From UBA6168 sp041163745 (lineage in GTDB: Bacteria; Bacteroidota; Bacteroidia; Chitinophagales; Saprospiraceae), in the NCBI GenBank assembly GCA_041163745.1, contig JBEAQU010000048.1:1-64000 (forward strand): a DNA stretch of 64,000 nucleotides, given 5' to 3'. The position numbers were made by a program, and so were the translations under genes. The notes under the pieces are model-generated. The model was not told the origin of the DNA, did no database searches, and worked only from the letters and a program-made list of their open reading frames with translations. Shown here piece by piece: positions 10,081-18,852 of the stretch. How positions within the stretch are numbered: position 1 is the stretch's first letter; the number at the start of each line of letters is the position of its first letter.

Positions 10081-11841
10081 TCAGGGCCGGACAAAGGCCT
10101 TGATGGTGGCGCATTCCGTTCTTGCCCCTTCACCGAAGGGTCGGATGGTGTAGGGGCCTACGGCTGCCGGGACCACGAACGTCTCCGCGTAATGGACAAC
10201 GAAGGGCGGGAATGCATCCGTAGGGCTTTCCACCACGACGGCCGCTCCTTCCACCAGGTTGAGCACATTGACGCCGCCGCCGGTGTCGTGCCGGACCGTA
10301 CCGGTAAACCAATGGCGCCGGGTTTCGATAAATTCCGTTTCATGCAGCCCGGTCCGCTCCTCGCGCCAGCCAGTCCCTGCCCCCAGCGGTGTGATGTGGT
10401 TGACCAGTTCCAAACGCACCCATTCCGCGGTGCGCTCCCAACGTATGTTCGCCTCCCCATGCTCCAGATTGATCGGCCGCGGCAGCCCGTCCAGGCCGAG
10501 CCGCCCCCAATCCCATAGCTTGAAGGTGAAGATGTAGGGCGTTGCGCTCACCTCCAGCACCATCGTGTTCCTGCCGGAACAATGCACCGTTCCGGCGGGA
10601 ATCAGAAAATGGTCATGCTTGCGGGCAGGCCAGCGGGCCGCGTACCGGTCGGCATCGAAGTCGGCCTGACCATCCCGGGCCTCCCGCAGCTCAGCCATCA
10701 TGGCCTTGCAATCAACCCCCTCCTGCAAACCCAGGTACACGACTCCATCCGGCTTGGCATCCAGGAGATAATAGCTTTCGTCCTGCGTGTAGGACATACC
10801 GAAGTGCGCCCGGATATATTCATTCGACGGATGGACCTGCCAGCTGAGGTTGCCGCCGTCCATGGTATCCAGAAAATCGAAGCGGATGGGAAATTCCGCC
10901 CCGAAACGCTGGTATACAGCCGGTCCAAGCAAGCGTTCCGGTTCCCGGAACACCAGGTTGACGGCCGGAATCTCCAGCACCGCCGGGCCGAAATCCAACA
11001 GCAGGCTGTTCTCTTCCGGCACACAGTCGAAACACCAGGCATAATTCGGGGCAGCGGGGTCCAGGTCGCACACGGACTTCATCCATTGACCGCCCCAAGG
11101 CCCCGGGTCGAAGAACGGAACCAGCCGAAAGGGCCTTTGCGTCAGGTGATGCAGGGCGGTTGACAAGGCATGGGCGCTGACCATCACCGGGTGAGTCGGC
11201 CGGTTAGTGTCCAGCATGAAATCCCAACGATCCATCAAGGCCTGTTTCCGTCGGTCCGCGATACGCCAGTCTACGAAATACGCCTGTTTGTATAGGCGAC
11301 TGATTTCCGCTCCGGCATTGTCCACACCGAGGTTGCCAGTTTGTCCCCGGCGCATTCGCTGCTGTATTTCCCAACGGGTCAGGTCCGCGTACACCAATAA
11401 GTCCCAATCCTCCGCCACCAGGGAGGCGCCTGTCCCGTGGAGGATGACCAGTCCGTGGGCGGCACGGATACGCTGTCTGAAATCCGACACGTTGGCCGCA
11501 TCGAGGTATTGCTCGAGACGAAGGCCGGTCATCACGCCGAATATGCGGTCGTCCGTGACATCGGGTGCCGCCATGGCGCTGATTTCGGCCGGCGGCCGGA
11601 AAGCCGATTCCGCATCCAGGACCAGGGCCGGCTCCAGGCGCTGCCAAGCGCTGTTCAGTTCGGCCAGGTCTGTTCCGGGATAGGTTTCCACCACCAGTAT
11701 CTGTTGCGAGCGCTTTCCGGCCTGCGCCTGCAGCGAACGGCGCAGCATGGTACACACGGCCTCCCATCCGCTGACACATTCGTTTTCAAATCCTTGGATT
11801 GGTACTTTGGGAAATTTGCCATAAGTTGAAGAAAACTGCAT
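10081..11841 (-). CDS. Class I mannose-6-phosphate isomerase-type protein with N-terminal kinase-like domain
   Basis: Protein of 586 residues, about 200 longer than a plain type I phosphomannose isomerase. Residues about 310-586 carry the isomerase cupin with LSWQVHPSNEYI, QDESYYLLDA and HDHFLIPAGTVHCSG, which contain the expected Gln, His, Glu and His zinc ligands. Residues 1-230 resemble the uridine-kinase/P-loop fold (ILVVETYPGTDL, DLLVYADLTRWEIQQRMRR) but lack a GxxxxGKS loop, so the domain is probably inactive. This two-domain form recurs in Bacteroidota glycan loci. It should convert mannose-6-phosphate to fructose-6-phosphate in the cytoplasm after the adjacent ROK kinase acts. It is 126 bases downstream of the ROK gene. 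Confidence 0.85.
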   Translation of the reverse strand: MQFSSTYGKFPKVPIQGFENECVSGWEAVCTMLRRSLQAQAGKRSQQILVVETYPGTDLAELNSAWQRLEPALVLDAESAFRPPAEISAMAAPDVTDDRIFGVMTGLRLEQYLDAANVSDFRQRIRAAHGLVILHGTGASLVAEDWDLLVYADLTRWEIQQRMRRGQTGNLGVDNAGAEISRLYKQAYFVDWRIADRRKQALMDRWDFMLDTNRPTHPVMVSAHALSTALHHLTQRPFRLVPFFDPGPWGGQWMKSVCDLDPAAPNYAWCFDCVPEENSLLLDFGPAVLEIPAVNLVFREPERLLGPAVYQRFGAEFPIRFDFLDTMDGGNLSWQVHPSNEYIRAHFGMSYTQDESYYLLDAKPDGVVYLGLQEGVDCKAMMAELREARDGQADFDADRYAARWPARKHDHFLIPAGTVHCSGRNTMVLEVSATPYIFTFKLWDWGRLGLDGLPRPINLEHGEANIRWERTAEWVRLELVNHITPLGAGTGWREERTGLHETEFIETRRHWFTGTVRHDTGGGVNVLNLVEGAAVVVESPTDAFPPFVVHYAETFVVPAAVGPYTIRPFGEGARTECATIKAFVRP

Positions 11842-11967
11842 CTGAATAGTTTCTTCCTGCGGGAAACCGGTTTGACGGCGAAAGGCGTGCAGGAACCGCC
11901 CGGTGATTGCCGACGTTTTTCGGTTGCAGGCTGTCGGAACCCGATCGTAAGCCTATCCGGTTCTTCG

Positions 11968-12897
11968 TCACCTGTCGCCCGCAAGATAAGCCATACCCAG
12001 CACACCTGCCCAATCCGGCTGTGAAGCGGCGGCCACACGCACCGAATTTCCCGGCAACCATGCCAATTGGTCGATGTGCCGCCGCAGGAAGGGCAGGATG
12101 ACGTCGGCACTGTTCATGACACCGCCGCCCAGGACAACGATCTCCGGGTCGAAGGCATAGACGAAATTGGAGATGCCGGCGGCCCAAGCACGCAGGCAAT
12201 GCCGTTGTACGGACAGGGCGAAAACATCCCCTTGCTCCGCCAGGCGGAACAACTGCTCGAAGTTGGCAGGCACGCCGTTTGCGAACGGGCTTTCTGCATA
12301 TCCTTCCGTCCGACGGACCAATCCGGGAAGGGACCAGGAGGAGGCTTCGCTTTCGAGGCAGCCCGTATTGCCGCAGTTGCAGGGTTGGCCGTCGAACCGG
12401 ACCACCTGGTGACCGCCCAGGTTGCCCGCGAGGTACCGGCTGCCCTTCAGGAGATGTCCGTCCAGCAGCACCGCGGATCCGACTCCCGTGCCGATCGTGA
12501 CCATGAGCAGGTTTCGGTAACCCTTTCCGGCACCATGGCGCCATTCTCCGACCAAGGCAGCCCGGGCATCGTTTTCCATGAACAGCGGGGCGCTCCATTT
12601 GCTGCGTACCCATCCTGCCAGATCGAGGTCGTTGGCATCGGCATACTTCACATATTGGTAAAGCAGGCGCATCCTGTCGCTGTCCACGATGGTCGGGAAC
12701 GACATCCCGAACCCGACGAGCGGGGGGCGGCCCGCAGCGGCGAGCAAGCCATCGACGACTTTCTCCACCAGCGGCATGACCGCCTTGAAGCTGTCGCTCG
12801 ACGGCACCGTCACATTGGCGGAGGACAGCAGCGTTCCCTGGTCCACCAAGCCCGCTTTCACACGGGTTCCTCCCAAATCCAGTGCGATGACCGCCAT
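11968..12897 (-). CDS. ROK family sugar kinase
   Basis: Protein of 309 residues, normal for ROK kinases. It begins with the ATP phosphate loop ALDLGGTRVKAGL, has the catalytic aspartate in MENDARAALVGE (Asp110), a second phosphate motif TIGTGVGSAV and the zinc motif CNCGNTGCLE (Cys173, 175, 180) that defines the family. There is no N-terminal helix-turn-helix, so it is an enzyme and not a ROK repressor. Members phosphorylate glucose, mannose, fructose or N-acetyl sugars. Between SusD and a phosphomannose-isomerase-type gene, the most likely role is making mannose-6-phosphate, but glucose or ManNAc cannot be ruled out. Start at the ATG of MAVIALDLGG, 97 bases after susD. Confidence 0.92.
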   Translation of the reverse strand: MAVIALDLGGTRVKAGLVDQGTLLSSANVTVPSSDSFKAVMPLVEKVVDGLLAAAGRPPLVGFGMSFPTIVDSDRMRLLYQYVKYADANDLDLAGWVRSKWSAPLFMENDARAALVGEWRHGAGKGYRNLLMVTIGTGVGSAVLLDGHLLKGSRYLAGNLGGHQVVRFDGQPCNCGNTGCLESEASSWSLPGLVRRTEGYAESPFANGVPANFEQLFRLAEQGDVFALSVQRHCLRAWAAGISNFVYAFDPEIVVLGGGVMNSADVILPFLRRHIDQLAWLPGNSVRVAAASQPDWAGVLGMAYLAGDR

Positions 12898-12994
12898 GGC
12901 ATACGTAAGGTTGTCAGTCGGACGTGGCTGATGTTCCGGTCAGCATTCCGTCCATCCGCGATGAATGATGAGGCTGCCGAAGCGACAGCCCTGT

Positions 12995-14488
12995 TCAATA
13001 CCCTTCGTTTTGGGGCAGCAGGTTCTGGTTGAGGTCAATTTCATTTTGGGGAATCGGAAACAGCCCATGGTACAAGGCCGGCTGCACACCGGTTTTCGCC
13101 AGGGGAACCAGGCTTGTCAGCTTGCCGAAGCGCACCAGGTCGAACCAGCGGTGCCCCTCGCCTGTGAATTCATGACGGCGTTCGAGCAGCAAGGCTTCTC
13201 TAAACTCATCGTAGGAAAGCCCGGCGAGGTCGGGAAGAACCGGCAGCTCCTGCGAACCATCGAAGCGGGCACGGCGTCGGACCTGGTTGACCGCGTCGTA
13301 AGCCGCCGGAACCGGGCCGTTGTTCAGTTCGTTGAGGGCTTCCGCCTTGATCAGCAGGATGTCTGAAAAGCGGAGGTATGGGAAATCATGATCCGTATTG
13401 CCGGCCTGTGGTTCGTTCACCCGGTCCCAATACTTTTGAATGTGGGGTTCCACATTCGTCACAGTGCCGTCCGCATTCTCAATTCTGGTGAGCAGGGTCA
13501 CTTGCCGGCGGCGGTCCTGTGGGTCGAAGGAATCGTAGAGGTTTTGTGTGGCCACCTGCCATCCCTGCGCATTGACGCCGGGGATGGCACCGGAGAGTTG
13601 CCTAGGCAGGAGTCGGACGTTGAACTGGCCTACCTCCCAGAAGGAGATGCTGTTGCTGGCCGTACCGAAGCCGATGCTGAACAGGGTTTCCTGTCCGTTT
13701 TCATTCGGGATGCGGAATGCCTCGGCAAAATCCGGATACAACCCGTAGCGGCCGCTGTCGATGACCTGGTCGCACTGGTCGATGCAGCGTTGCCAATCCC
13801 GGGTGTACAGATACACCTTGGCCAGCAGACCGGATGCGGCGCCGCTGGTCGCCCGGCCCAGGCCGTCATTGGGTGGATAGGCTGCCGGGAGATGGTCCTG
13901 TGCGAAGCGCAGGTCCTCCACAATCTGGTTGTACACCGCTGCGGCAGCGGTACGGGGCGGTTTAAGGTCTTCCTCAAGCGACAGCAGCAGGGGAATGTCC
14001 CCGAACCAACGGACCAGGTCGAAGTACAACAAGGCCCGAAGGAAGCGGGCTTCCCCCATGAGCTGGTCTTTTCGGTCCTCGTTCATCGGCACCCTGGGGA
14101 TCCCGTCGAGGGCGAAATTGGCGTTGCTGATACCCTTGTAAGCCAGTGCCCAGAAATCATACAGGTTGGCGTTGACCGGGCGGTGCGTGAAGGTTTCCAG
14201 TTGGTCGAGGTCGACGGCACCAGCCAGCCGGTTCTCCATCTCGTCGGACGCGAGTCCGACCGTCACCCAGTAGCTGCTGTGGTATGCCCCGCCGAAAGTG
14301 GGGGCGGAGCTGGTGGAATTCAGGATGGCATAGATGGAATTGACGGCGGCGACGGCATCGTTTTCCGTCTGGAAGAAATTCTCCACGAAGACCTGGTCCT
14401 TCGGATCCTCCTCGAGCAAACCTTGGCAGGCCCAAGGGAAGGGTAGCAACAAGATCAGGAGAAGGGCGGTGGTTTTAAAGTTATGCAT
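12995..14488 (-). CDS. SusD/RagB family glycan-binding lipoprotein
   Basis: Protein of 497 residues with a lipobox cysteine at residue 21 (LLPFPWAC) after a short signal. The SusD features include ENFFQTENDAVAAVNSIYA near the N-terminus, the TPR-region motif RFLRALLYFDLVRWFGDIPL and a C-terminal HEFTGEGHRWFDLVRFGKL. SusD proteins sit on the outer leaflet of the outer membrane and form the lid of the SusC transporter, capturing oligosaccharides. It lies 42 bases after the susC stop, the usual tandem order. The substrate is inferred to be a mannose-rich glycan from the neighbouring GH92, ROK and PMI-like genes. Confidence 0.96.
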   Translation of the reverse strand: MHNFKTTALLLILLLPFPWACQGLLEEDPKDQVFVENFFQTENDAVAAVNSIYAILNSTSSAPTFGGAYHSSYWVTVGLASDEMENRLAGAVDLDQLETFTHRPVNANLYDFWALAYKGISNANFALDGIPRVPMNEDRKDQLMGEARFLRALLYFDLVRWFGDIPLLLSLEEDLKPPRTAAAAVYNQIVEDLRFAQDHLPAAYPPNDGLGRATSGAASGLLAKVYLYTRDWQRCIDQCDQVIDSGRYGLYPDFAEAFRIPNENGQETLFSIGFGTASNSISFWEVGQFNVRLLPRQLSGAIPGVNAQGWQVATQNLYDSFDPQDRRRQVTLLTRIENADGTVTNVEPHIQKYWDRVNEPQAGNTDHDFPYLRFSDILLIKAEALNELNNGPVPAAYDAVNQVRRRARFDGSQELPVLPDLAGLSYDEFREALLLERRHEFTGEGHRWFDLVRFGKLTSLVPLAKTGVQPALYHGLFPIPQNEIDLNQNLLPQNEGY

Positions 14489-14530
14489 AGGAACGAAGCT
14501 GAAGTTGAGGATGAATGAAAAGCTGCCGGG

Positions 14531-17500
14531 TCAGAATACCACCTGAACGCCGCCCAGCAAGGTCCTGGCCAGGGGATACCCGCCGTAGTCTATTCCCTGC
14601 AGGAGATTGTTTTGTCCGAAAGCGTTGACTTCCGGGTCGTAACCCCGGTATTTGGTGATGGTCAGGGCGTTGTTCGCACTGGCGTAGATCCGGCAACTGG
14701 ACATGCGCACCTTTTTCAGCCAGCCGGCCGGCAGTGCGTAACCGAGGGTGACGTTTCGCAGCCGAACGAAGGAGCCGTCCTCCACCTGCGCATCGCTGAA
14801 GGTGTTCCGTTCCGAAGGTCCGACCTTCGGGTAGGTGTCACCGGGGTTGTCGGGCGTCCAGCGGTTGTCGTAGAATTCGCGCAGCACATTGGTTTCGGCA
14901 TGGAGGGAACCGATTTCGAAGAGGTATGCATTGACGATCTGGTTGCCGTGGACACCTTGCAGGAAGAGGGACAGATCCCAGCCATTCCAGCTGAACTTGT
15001 TGGTCATCCCCCAGGTGAAGTCCGGATTGGCGTGTCCGATGACGGTGCGGTCTGCTTCGTCGATGACACCGTCCGGTCGGCCGGTCAGGTTGCCTTGGGC
15101 GTCTCGGGAGTTGATGTCGCGGTATCTGCGGTCGCCGGCCTTGGGGGTCTGGGCCTTGAGGGCCGGTCCGTTGGCCGCTTCCTCATCCGTTTGGAAGATA
15201 CCGTCGGAGAGGAGGCCGAAGAAAGTGCCGATGGGTTGTCCTACGCGCAGGATGCTCCAGCCGGCAGGAATCTGCAGGACACCGGGGACCGGAATGTCGT
15301 CATCACCCGACGACAGGGCGGTGATTTCGTTTCGGTTGACGGAAAAATTGAGGTCGGTCTGCCAAGAAAAAGACCCGGTGATATTTCTGCTGTTCAGTGC
15401 CAGTTCCAATCCTCTGTTCCGGAGTCCGCCGATATTGGCCAGGTATCCGCTGAACCCGGAGGTGACCGGCAGGGGGGCATACAGGAGCAGGTCGCGGGTA
15501 TTTTTCTGGTAGATGTCGAATGTCAGGGCGAATCTGCCATCGACGAATTCCATATCCAGACCGGCATCCAACTGCTGGGTACGCTCCCAACGCAGGTCCG
15601 GATTGGGGAATCGCAACGGTTCCTGGCCGAGATAGGGTTCCGAATTGTTGAACACCCCTTGGCCGAGCGGGCCGACGGTGGCCAGGGAGGCGTAGGGAAA
15701 GATGTCCTGGTTGCCGATGACTCCGTAGCTGAAACGAGCCTTGAGGGTGGACAACCAATCCAAGGACTGCAGGAAAGGTTCCTCATGGATTTTCCAGGCG
15801 AGGGCGCCGGAAGGGAAGAACCCGTACTTGCTGTTCGCCCCGAACTTGGAGGAGCCGTCCATACGGCCGGTGAGTGTCAGGAGCCATTTGTCATCGAGGG
15901 AATAGTTCAATCGGCCAAGGTAGGAGACGATACCCCAACTCAGTTCCCCGTTGCCGGCGGGCTGGGGGTTCAGCCCGTTGCCCAGGTTGTGCCAACCGGT
16001 GCGGTTGTCCGGAAAATCCAGGGTGAAGGCGAAGAGCCTTTCCGAACGATAGCCTTGGTACGTGTTACCCAGGAGGGCGTCCACGGAATGTCGCCCCCCC
16101 CATTTGCGGTTGTAGGCGAGGGTGTATTCCGACAACCAGGAATAACCGTCCACGATGGCGACTACCGCCGATCCGTTGTTGGATTCCGCACGCTTGAGAA
16201 AATTCGGGACAAAGCGGTTCTCTTTCACAGAGAAGGCGTCCGCACCGATGCTGGCCTTCAGCTGCAGGCCGGGTGCCAGTCGGAGCTGTCCGTAGGTGTT
16301 GGCGACGATGCGGCCGTTGTGCGCCAGGTTGTCGGTTTCCCGGACATCGGCCACCGGATTGCCGATGTTACGGCCGCGGTCGTCTTGAAAAGTGTATCCA
16401 CCGGCCTGGGTGCTGTCCAGGACCGGCAAGGTAGGCGGAAAAAGCAGGGCGGAAGTGGCGGCTCCTGGCAACAGCACCCCGGTGCCAGGGCTTTGGGCAC
16501 CGGTCAGCACACCCCGGGAATTGATGTAACTGATGCTGATGCTGGTACCGGTTCGGAAGGCAGGGCTCACCTCATGGTCAACATTGGAGCGCAGGGTGAA
16601 ACGCTCGAAATCGGAATTCAGGATGATACCTTCTTGTCGGTAATAGCTGCCGCTGGCGGAAAACTGGGTTTTCTCATTTCCGCCCAAGGCACTGAGCTGG
16701 TAGCTCTGCATCGGGGCGCGGCGGAAGATGGCCTCCTGCCAATCCGTGCCTGCACCCAGTTTTTCCGGGATGATGTACCGCACATCCAACGGAAGTCCGG
16801 TCGTGTTGCTGTATTCGTTCATGTAGCGGGCGAACGTCTCCCCGTCCAGCAGGTCGAGGGTCCGGGTAACTTCCTGCACGCCCACATAGGTATCGAAACT
16901 CACGGAGGACCGGCCTGCCTTGCCCCGGCGGGTCGTGATGAGGACGACCCCGTTGGCACCGCGTGACCCGTACATGGCAGTGGCGGAGGCGTCCTTGAGA
17001 ATCTCGATGCGTTCGATGTCCGCCGGATTGATGGCGGCCAGGGCGTTCAGTCCGGGGCCTGCGTTCCCACCGGCGTTCACCTGTCCGTTGTCGCTCGTCA
17101 CCAACATGCCGTCTATCACGAACAGCGGCTCATTGCCGGCATTGATGGAACTGCTCCCCCTTATACGGATGGAGGTCTGCCCGCCGGGTCGGCCGCTCAC
17201 CTGTTGGACTTGCACGCCGGCCACCCTACCCTGCAAGGCCTGGTCAAGGGAAACCGGCGCACCCCGCTTGATATCCTCATCCGAAACGCTGGCGACCGAC
17301 CCTGTCAAGTCGCTTTTTCTGACGGTTCCGTAGGCCACCACGACGACATCCTGCAGCAGGCGTGAAGAGGAAACCAGCTCCACCGAAAGGATGGTCCGAC
17401 CCGAAAGGGCTATCTCCTGCGTTTCGAATCCAAGGTAACTGAACTGAAGAACGGCGTCGGCAGGGGCTTCGAGACGGAAGGAACCCTGCTCGTCCGAAAT

Positions 17501-17662
17501 GGTCCCGGACTCCGTCCCTTTGACCAGGATGTTGACACCTGGCAGCGGAAACCGGTCTTCCGCGGAAACCACCGTTCCGGTGACCGACTGAGCGGACGTC
17601 AAGGCGGCGCAAAGGAAGGACATGCCGGCTGCAAGCAGCCGGAGACTTGATTTTAGTTGCAT
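14531..17662 (-). CDS. SusC/RagA TonB-linked outer-membrane transporter
   Basis: Protein of 1043 residues. It has a signal peptide (1-24), a carboxypeptidase-regulatory-like domain (about 27-100, VTGTVVSAEDRFPLPGVNIL), a plug domain with SusC signature SDLTGSVASVSDEDIKRG and NEPLFVIDGML, and a long beta-barrel with SKYGFFPSGALAWKIHEEPF, ending in a terminal aromatic residue (GGVQVVF). It imports oligosaccharides across the outer membrane using TonB energy and pairs with the SusD gene just downstream. It starts 122 bases after the stop of the GntR gene. A weak -7-like TAAAATTG lies just upstream of the start, so it may have its own promoter or be read through from gntR. There is no anti-sigma-binding STN domain, consistent with GntR rather than ECF-sigma control. 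Confidence 0.96.
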   Translation of the reverse strand: MQLKSSLRLLAAGMSFLCAALTSAQSVTGTVVSAEDRFPLPGVNILVKGTESGTISDEQGSFRLEAPADAVLQFSYLGFETQEIALSGRTILSVELVSSSRLLQDVVVVAYGTVRKSDLTGSVASVSDEDIKRGAPVSLDQALQGRVAGVQVQQVSGRPGGQTSIRIRGSSSINAGNEPLFVIDGMLVTSDNGQVNAGGNAGPGLNALAAINPADIERIEILKDASATAMYGSRGANGVVLITTRRGKAGRSSVSFDTYVGVQEVTRTLDLLDGETFARYMNEYSNTTGLPLDVRYIIPEKLGAGTDWQEAIFRRAPMQSYQLSALGGNEKTQFSASGSYYRQEGIILNSDFERFTLRSNVDHEVSPAFRTGTSISISYINSRGVLTGAQSPGTGVLLPGAATSALLFPPTLPVLDSTQAGGYTFQDDRGRNIGNPVADVRETDNLAHNGRIVANTYGQLRLAPGLQLKASIGADAFSVKENRFVPNFLKRAESNNGSAVVAIVDGYSWLSEYTLAYNRKWGGRHSVDALLGNTYQGYRSERLFAFTLDFPDNRTGWHNLGNGLNPQPAGNGELSWGIVSYLGRLNYSLDDKWLLTLTGRMDGSSKFGANSKYGFFPSGALAWKIHEEPFLQSLDWLSTLKARFSYGVIGNQDIFPYASLATVGPLGQGVFNNSEPYLGQEPLRFPNPDLRWERTQQLDAGLDMEFVDGRFALTFDIYQKNTRDLLLYAPLPVTSGFSGYLANIGGLRNRGLELALNSRNITGSFSWQTDLNFSVNRNEITALSSGDDDIPVPGVLQIPAGWSILRVGQPIGTFFGLLSDGIFQTDEEAANGPALKAQTPKAGDRRYRDINSRDAQGNLTGRPDGVIDEADRTVIGHANPDFTWGMTNKFSWNGWDLSLFLQGVHGNQIVNAYLFEIGSLHAETNVLREFYDNRWTPDNPGDTYPKVGPSERNTFSDAQVEDGSFVRLRNVTLGYALPAGWLKKVRMSSCRIYASANNALTITKYRGYDPEVNAFGQNNLLQGIDYGGYPLARTLLGGVQVVF

Positions 17663-17784
17663 GACTTACCAATTTTACAATGGAAGGGGACTTCACGGTC
17701 AGTCCCAGCACGGCTGTCGGCCTTTGAGAAGCAGGTACTGACGAAGAGCTTCCCGAGCCCGGCATCCGGTGGAACGGTCATCCC

Positions 17785-18516
17785 CTAGTTCCTTCCTATA
17801 TCGATGGAATAAGAAAACCCATCCCCCCGGTAATAGACCTTGTTGTACTCCACCATCCTACCGTCGGAGTCACAAACGGAGCGCGCACGGAACAGTACCG
17901 GTTCCCCGGTCTCGATCCCCAGCCGCTGCGCCAACGACTCCTCGGCCCGGATGGCACTTATCTCCTCCCTCGACACCGCTGCCATCACCCCGTGATCCTC
18001 CTCCAACATCTGGTACAAAGGCCTTTCGAAAGACGTTTGGTCGGACAGCGGTATCCGGGGATGAAACCAGGATATGGAAAGCAGACAGGGACCGGACGAT
18101 GTTCCACGCAAGCGGGACAGACACACCACCTTGGTGCCCAAGCGCAGGTGAAGGGCTTCCGCAACCTCCTCGTTTGCTGGAATCGTGGATACGGTCACTT
18201 CGAAATTGACCACCGAAAGTCCGCGGTTGGCCATTTCCTTCGAGAAGCTCCACCAACTGTCCAACCGGGTGGATATCCGCCGGCTGGCCACCACCGTGCC
18301 GACCCCTTTCTTCCGAATAAGCAGCCCCTCGTTCACCAGTTTGCTGATGGCATGCCGAACCGTATTCCGAGCCACTCCCAGGCGCTGGGACAAGTCCACC
18401 TCCTTCGGCAGGTACGCACCGTTCCGGTACAGCGGATCCTCAATCAGCTCCCGCAGCATTTTCTCCACCCGGCTGTGCAGGGGCTCCTTGCCCGCCTTGT
18501 CTATCTTGAACTGCAT
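17785..18516 (-). CDS. GntR family transcriptional regulator with UTRA ligand domain
   Basis: Protein of 243 residues from the ATG at 18516 (MQFKIDKAGKEPLH). An upstream in-frame start at 18567 would lie on the promoter and is rejected. Residues 1-70 form the winged helix-turn-helix (LPKEVDLSQRLGVARNTVRH), and residues about 85-235 are a UTRA domain (EALHLRLGTKVVCLSRLRG, VLFRARSVCDSDGRMVEYNK), which in the HutC/FarR branch binds sugar phosphates or small metabolites. It is the first gene of the minus-strand glycan locus and very likely its repressor. A consensus promoter and a perfect palindrome lie directly in front of it, suggesting that it also controls itself. Confidence 0.92.
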   Translation of the reverse strand: MQFKIDKAGKEPLHSRVEKMLRELIEDPLYRNGAYLPKEVDLSQRLGVARNTVRHAISKLVNEGLLIRKKGVGTVVASRRISTRLDSWWSFSKEMANRGLSVVNFEVTVSTIPANEEVAEALHLRLGTKVVCLSRLRGTSSGPCLLSISWFHPRIPLSDQTSFERPLYQMLEEDHGVMAAVSREEISAIRAEESLAQRLGIETGEPVLFRARSVCDSDGRMVEYNKVYYRGDGFSYSIDIGRN

Positions 18517-18522
18517 TGAATA

Positions 18523-18536
18523 TATGTTTAAACATA
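18523..18536. promoter_or_regulatory. Perfect 14-bp palindrome, candidate GntR operator
   Basis: TATGTTTAAACATA is its own reverse complement. It begins 2 bases after the -7 box and covers the expected start of transcription, 6 bases before the gntR start codon. This is where a self-repressing GntR protein would bind. I did not find a second full copy elsewhere in the window; only the inner GTTTAAAC recurs, at 22661. Confidence 0.6.
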
Positions 18537-18537
18537 C

Positions 18538-18568
18538 CAAAGGTAATGTTTTTTTGAAATCCACCAAA
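18538..18568 (-). promoter_or_regulatory. Bacteroidota-type promoter of gntR
   Basis: On the minus strand TTTG (18565-18568) is followed after exactly 19 bases by TACCTTTG (18538-18545), a full match to the TTTG-N19-TAnnTTTG promoter of Bacteroidota. Transcription should start near 18531, inside the palindrome at 18523-18536. Confidence 0.8.
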
Positions 18569-18852
18569 TATTTTGGATGAATTTAGACAGGGTGTACCTG
18601 TCTGCCCGCGATGTGCCGACGGGCCAGGTATCCGAACCAATTGCGGCCCCGAAACTAAAAATCTTCACCGCCACCGAACAAAGGATGTATCCGTCACATA
18701 GTAAGGTACAGGCTTGTCAGACCGTATGTTTGCCAGGCACAGCGATTGATGGCCGTCGGGCAAAACGAACCGTTCGACAATCTACGTACGATTTCCTGCA
18801 TGGACCCTAGGCCCGGCGGTCAGTATTCATCATTTCTAATAAAAAAAGCGCC
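18569..18852. other. Upstream half of the divergent gap between gntR and the coiled-coil gene
   Basis: The gap between start codons runs 18517-18852. The left part holds the gntR promoter and palindrome. The remaining 284 bases contain no open frame I believe and no full-consensus promoter for the rightward gene, only an AT-rich stretch just before its start. Confidence 0.5.

Noticed and set aside
14612..16966. Long open frame of 784 codons on the plus strand opposite susC
   Set aside because: It mirrors the SusC coding sequence, which is unmistakable on the minus strand.
17663..17784. Second copy of the gntR palindrome in front of susC
   Set aside because: The gap contains no TATGTTTAAACATA-like sequence; only a weak -7-like box is visible.
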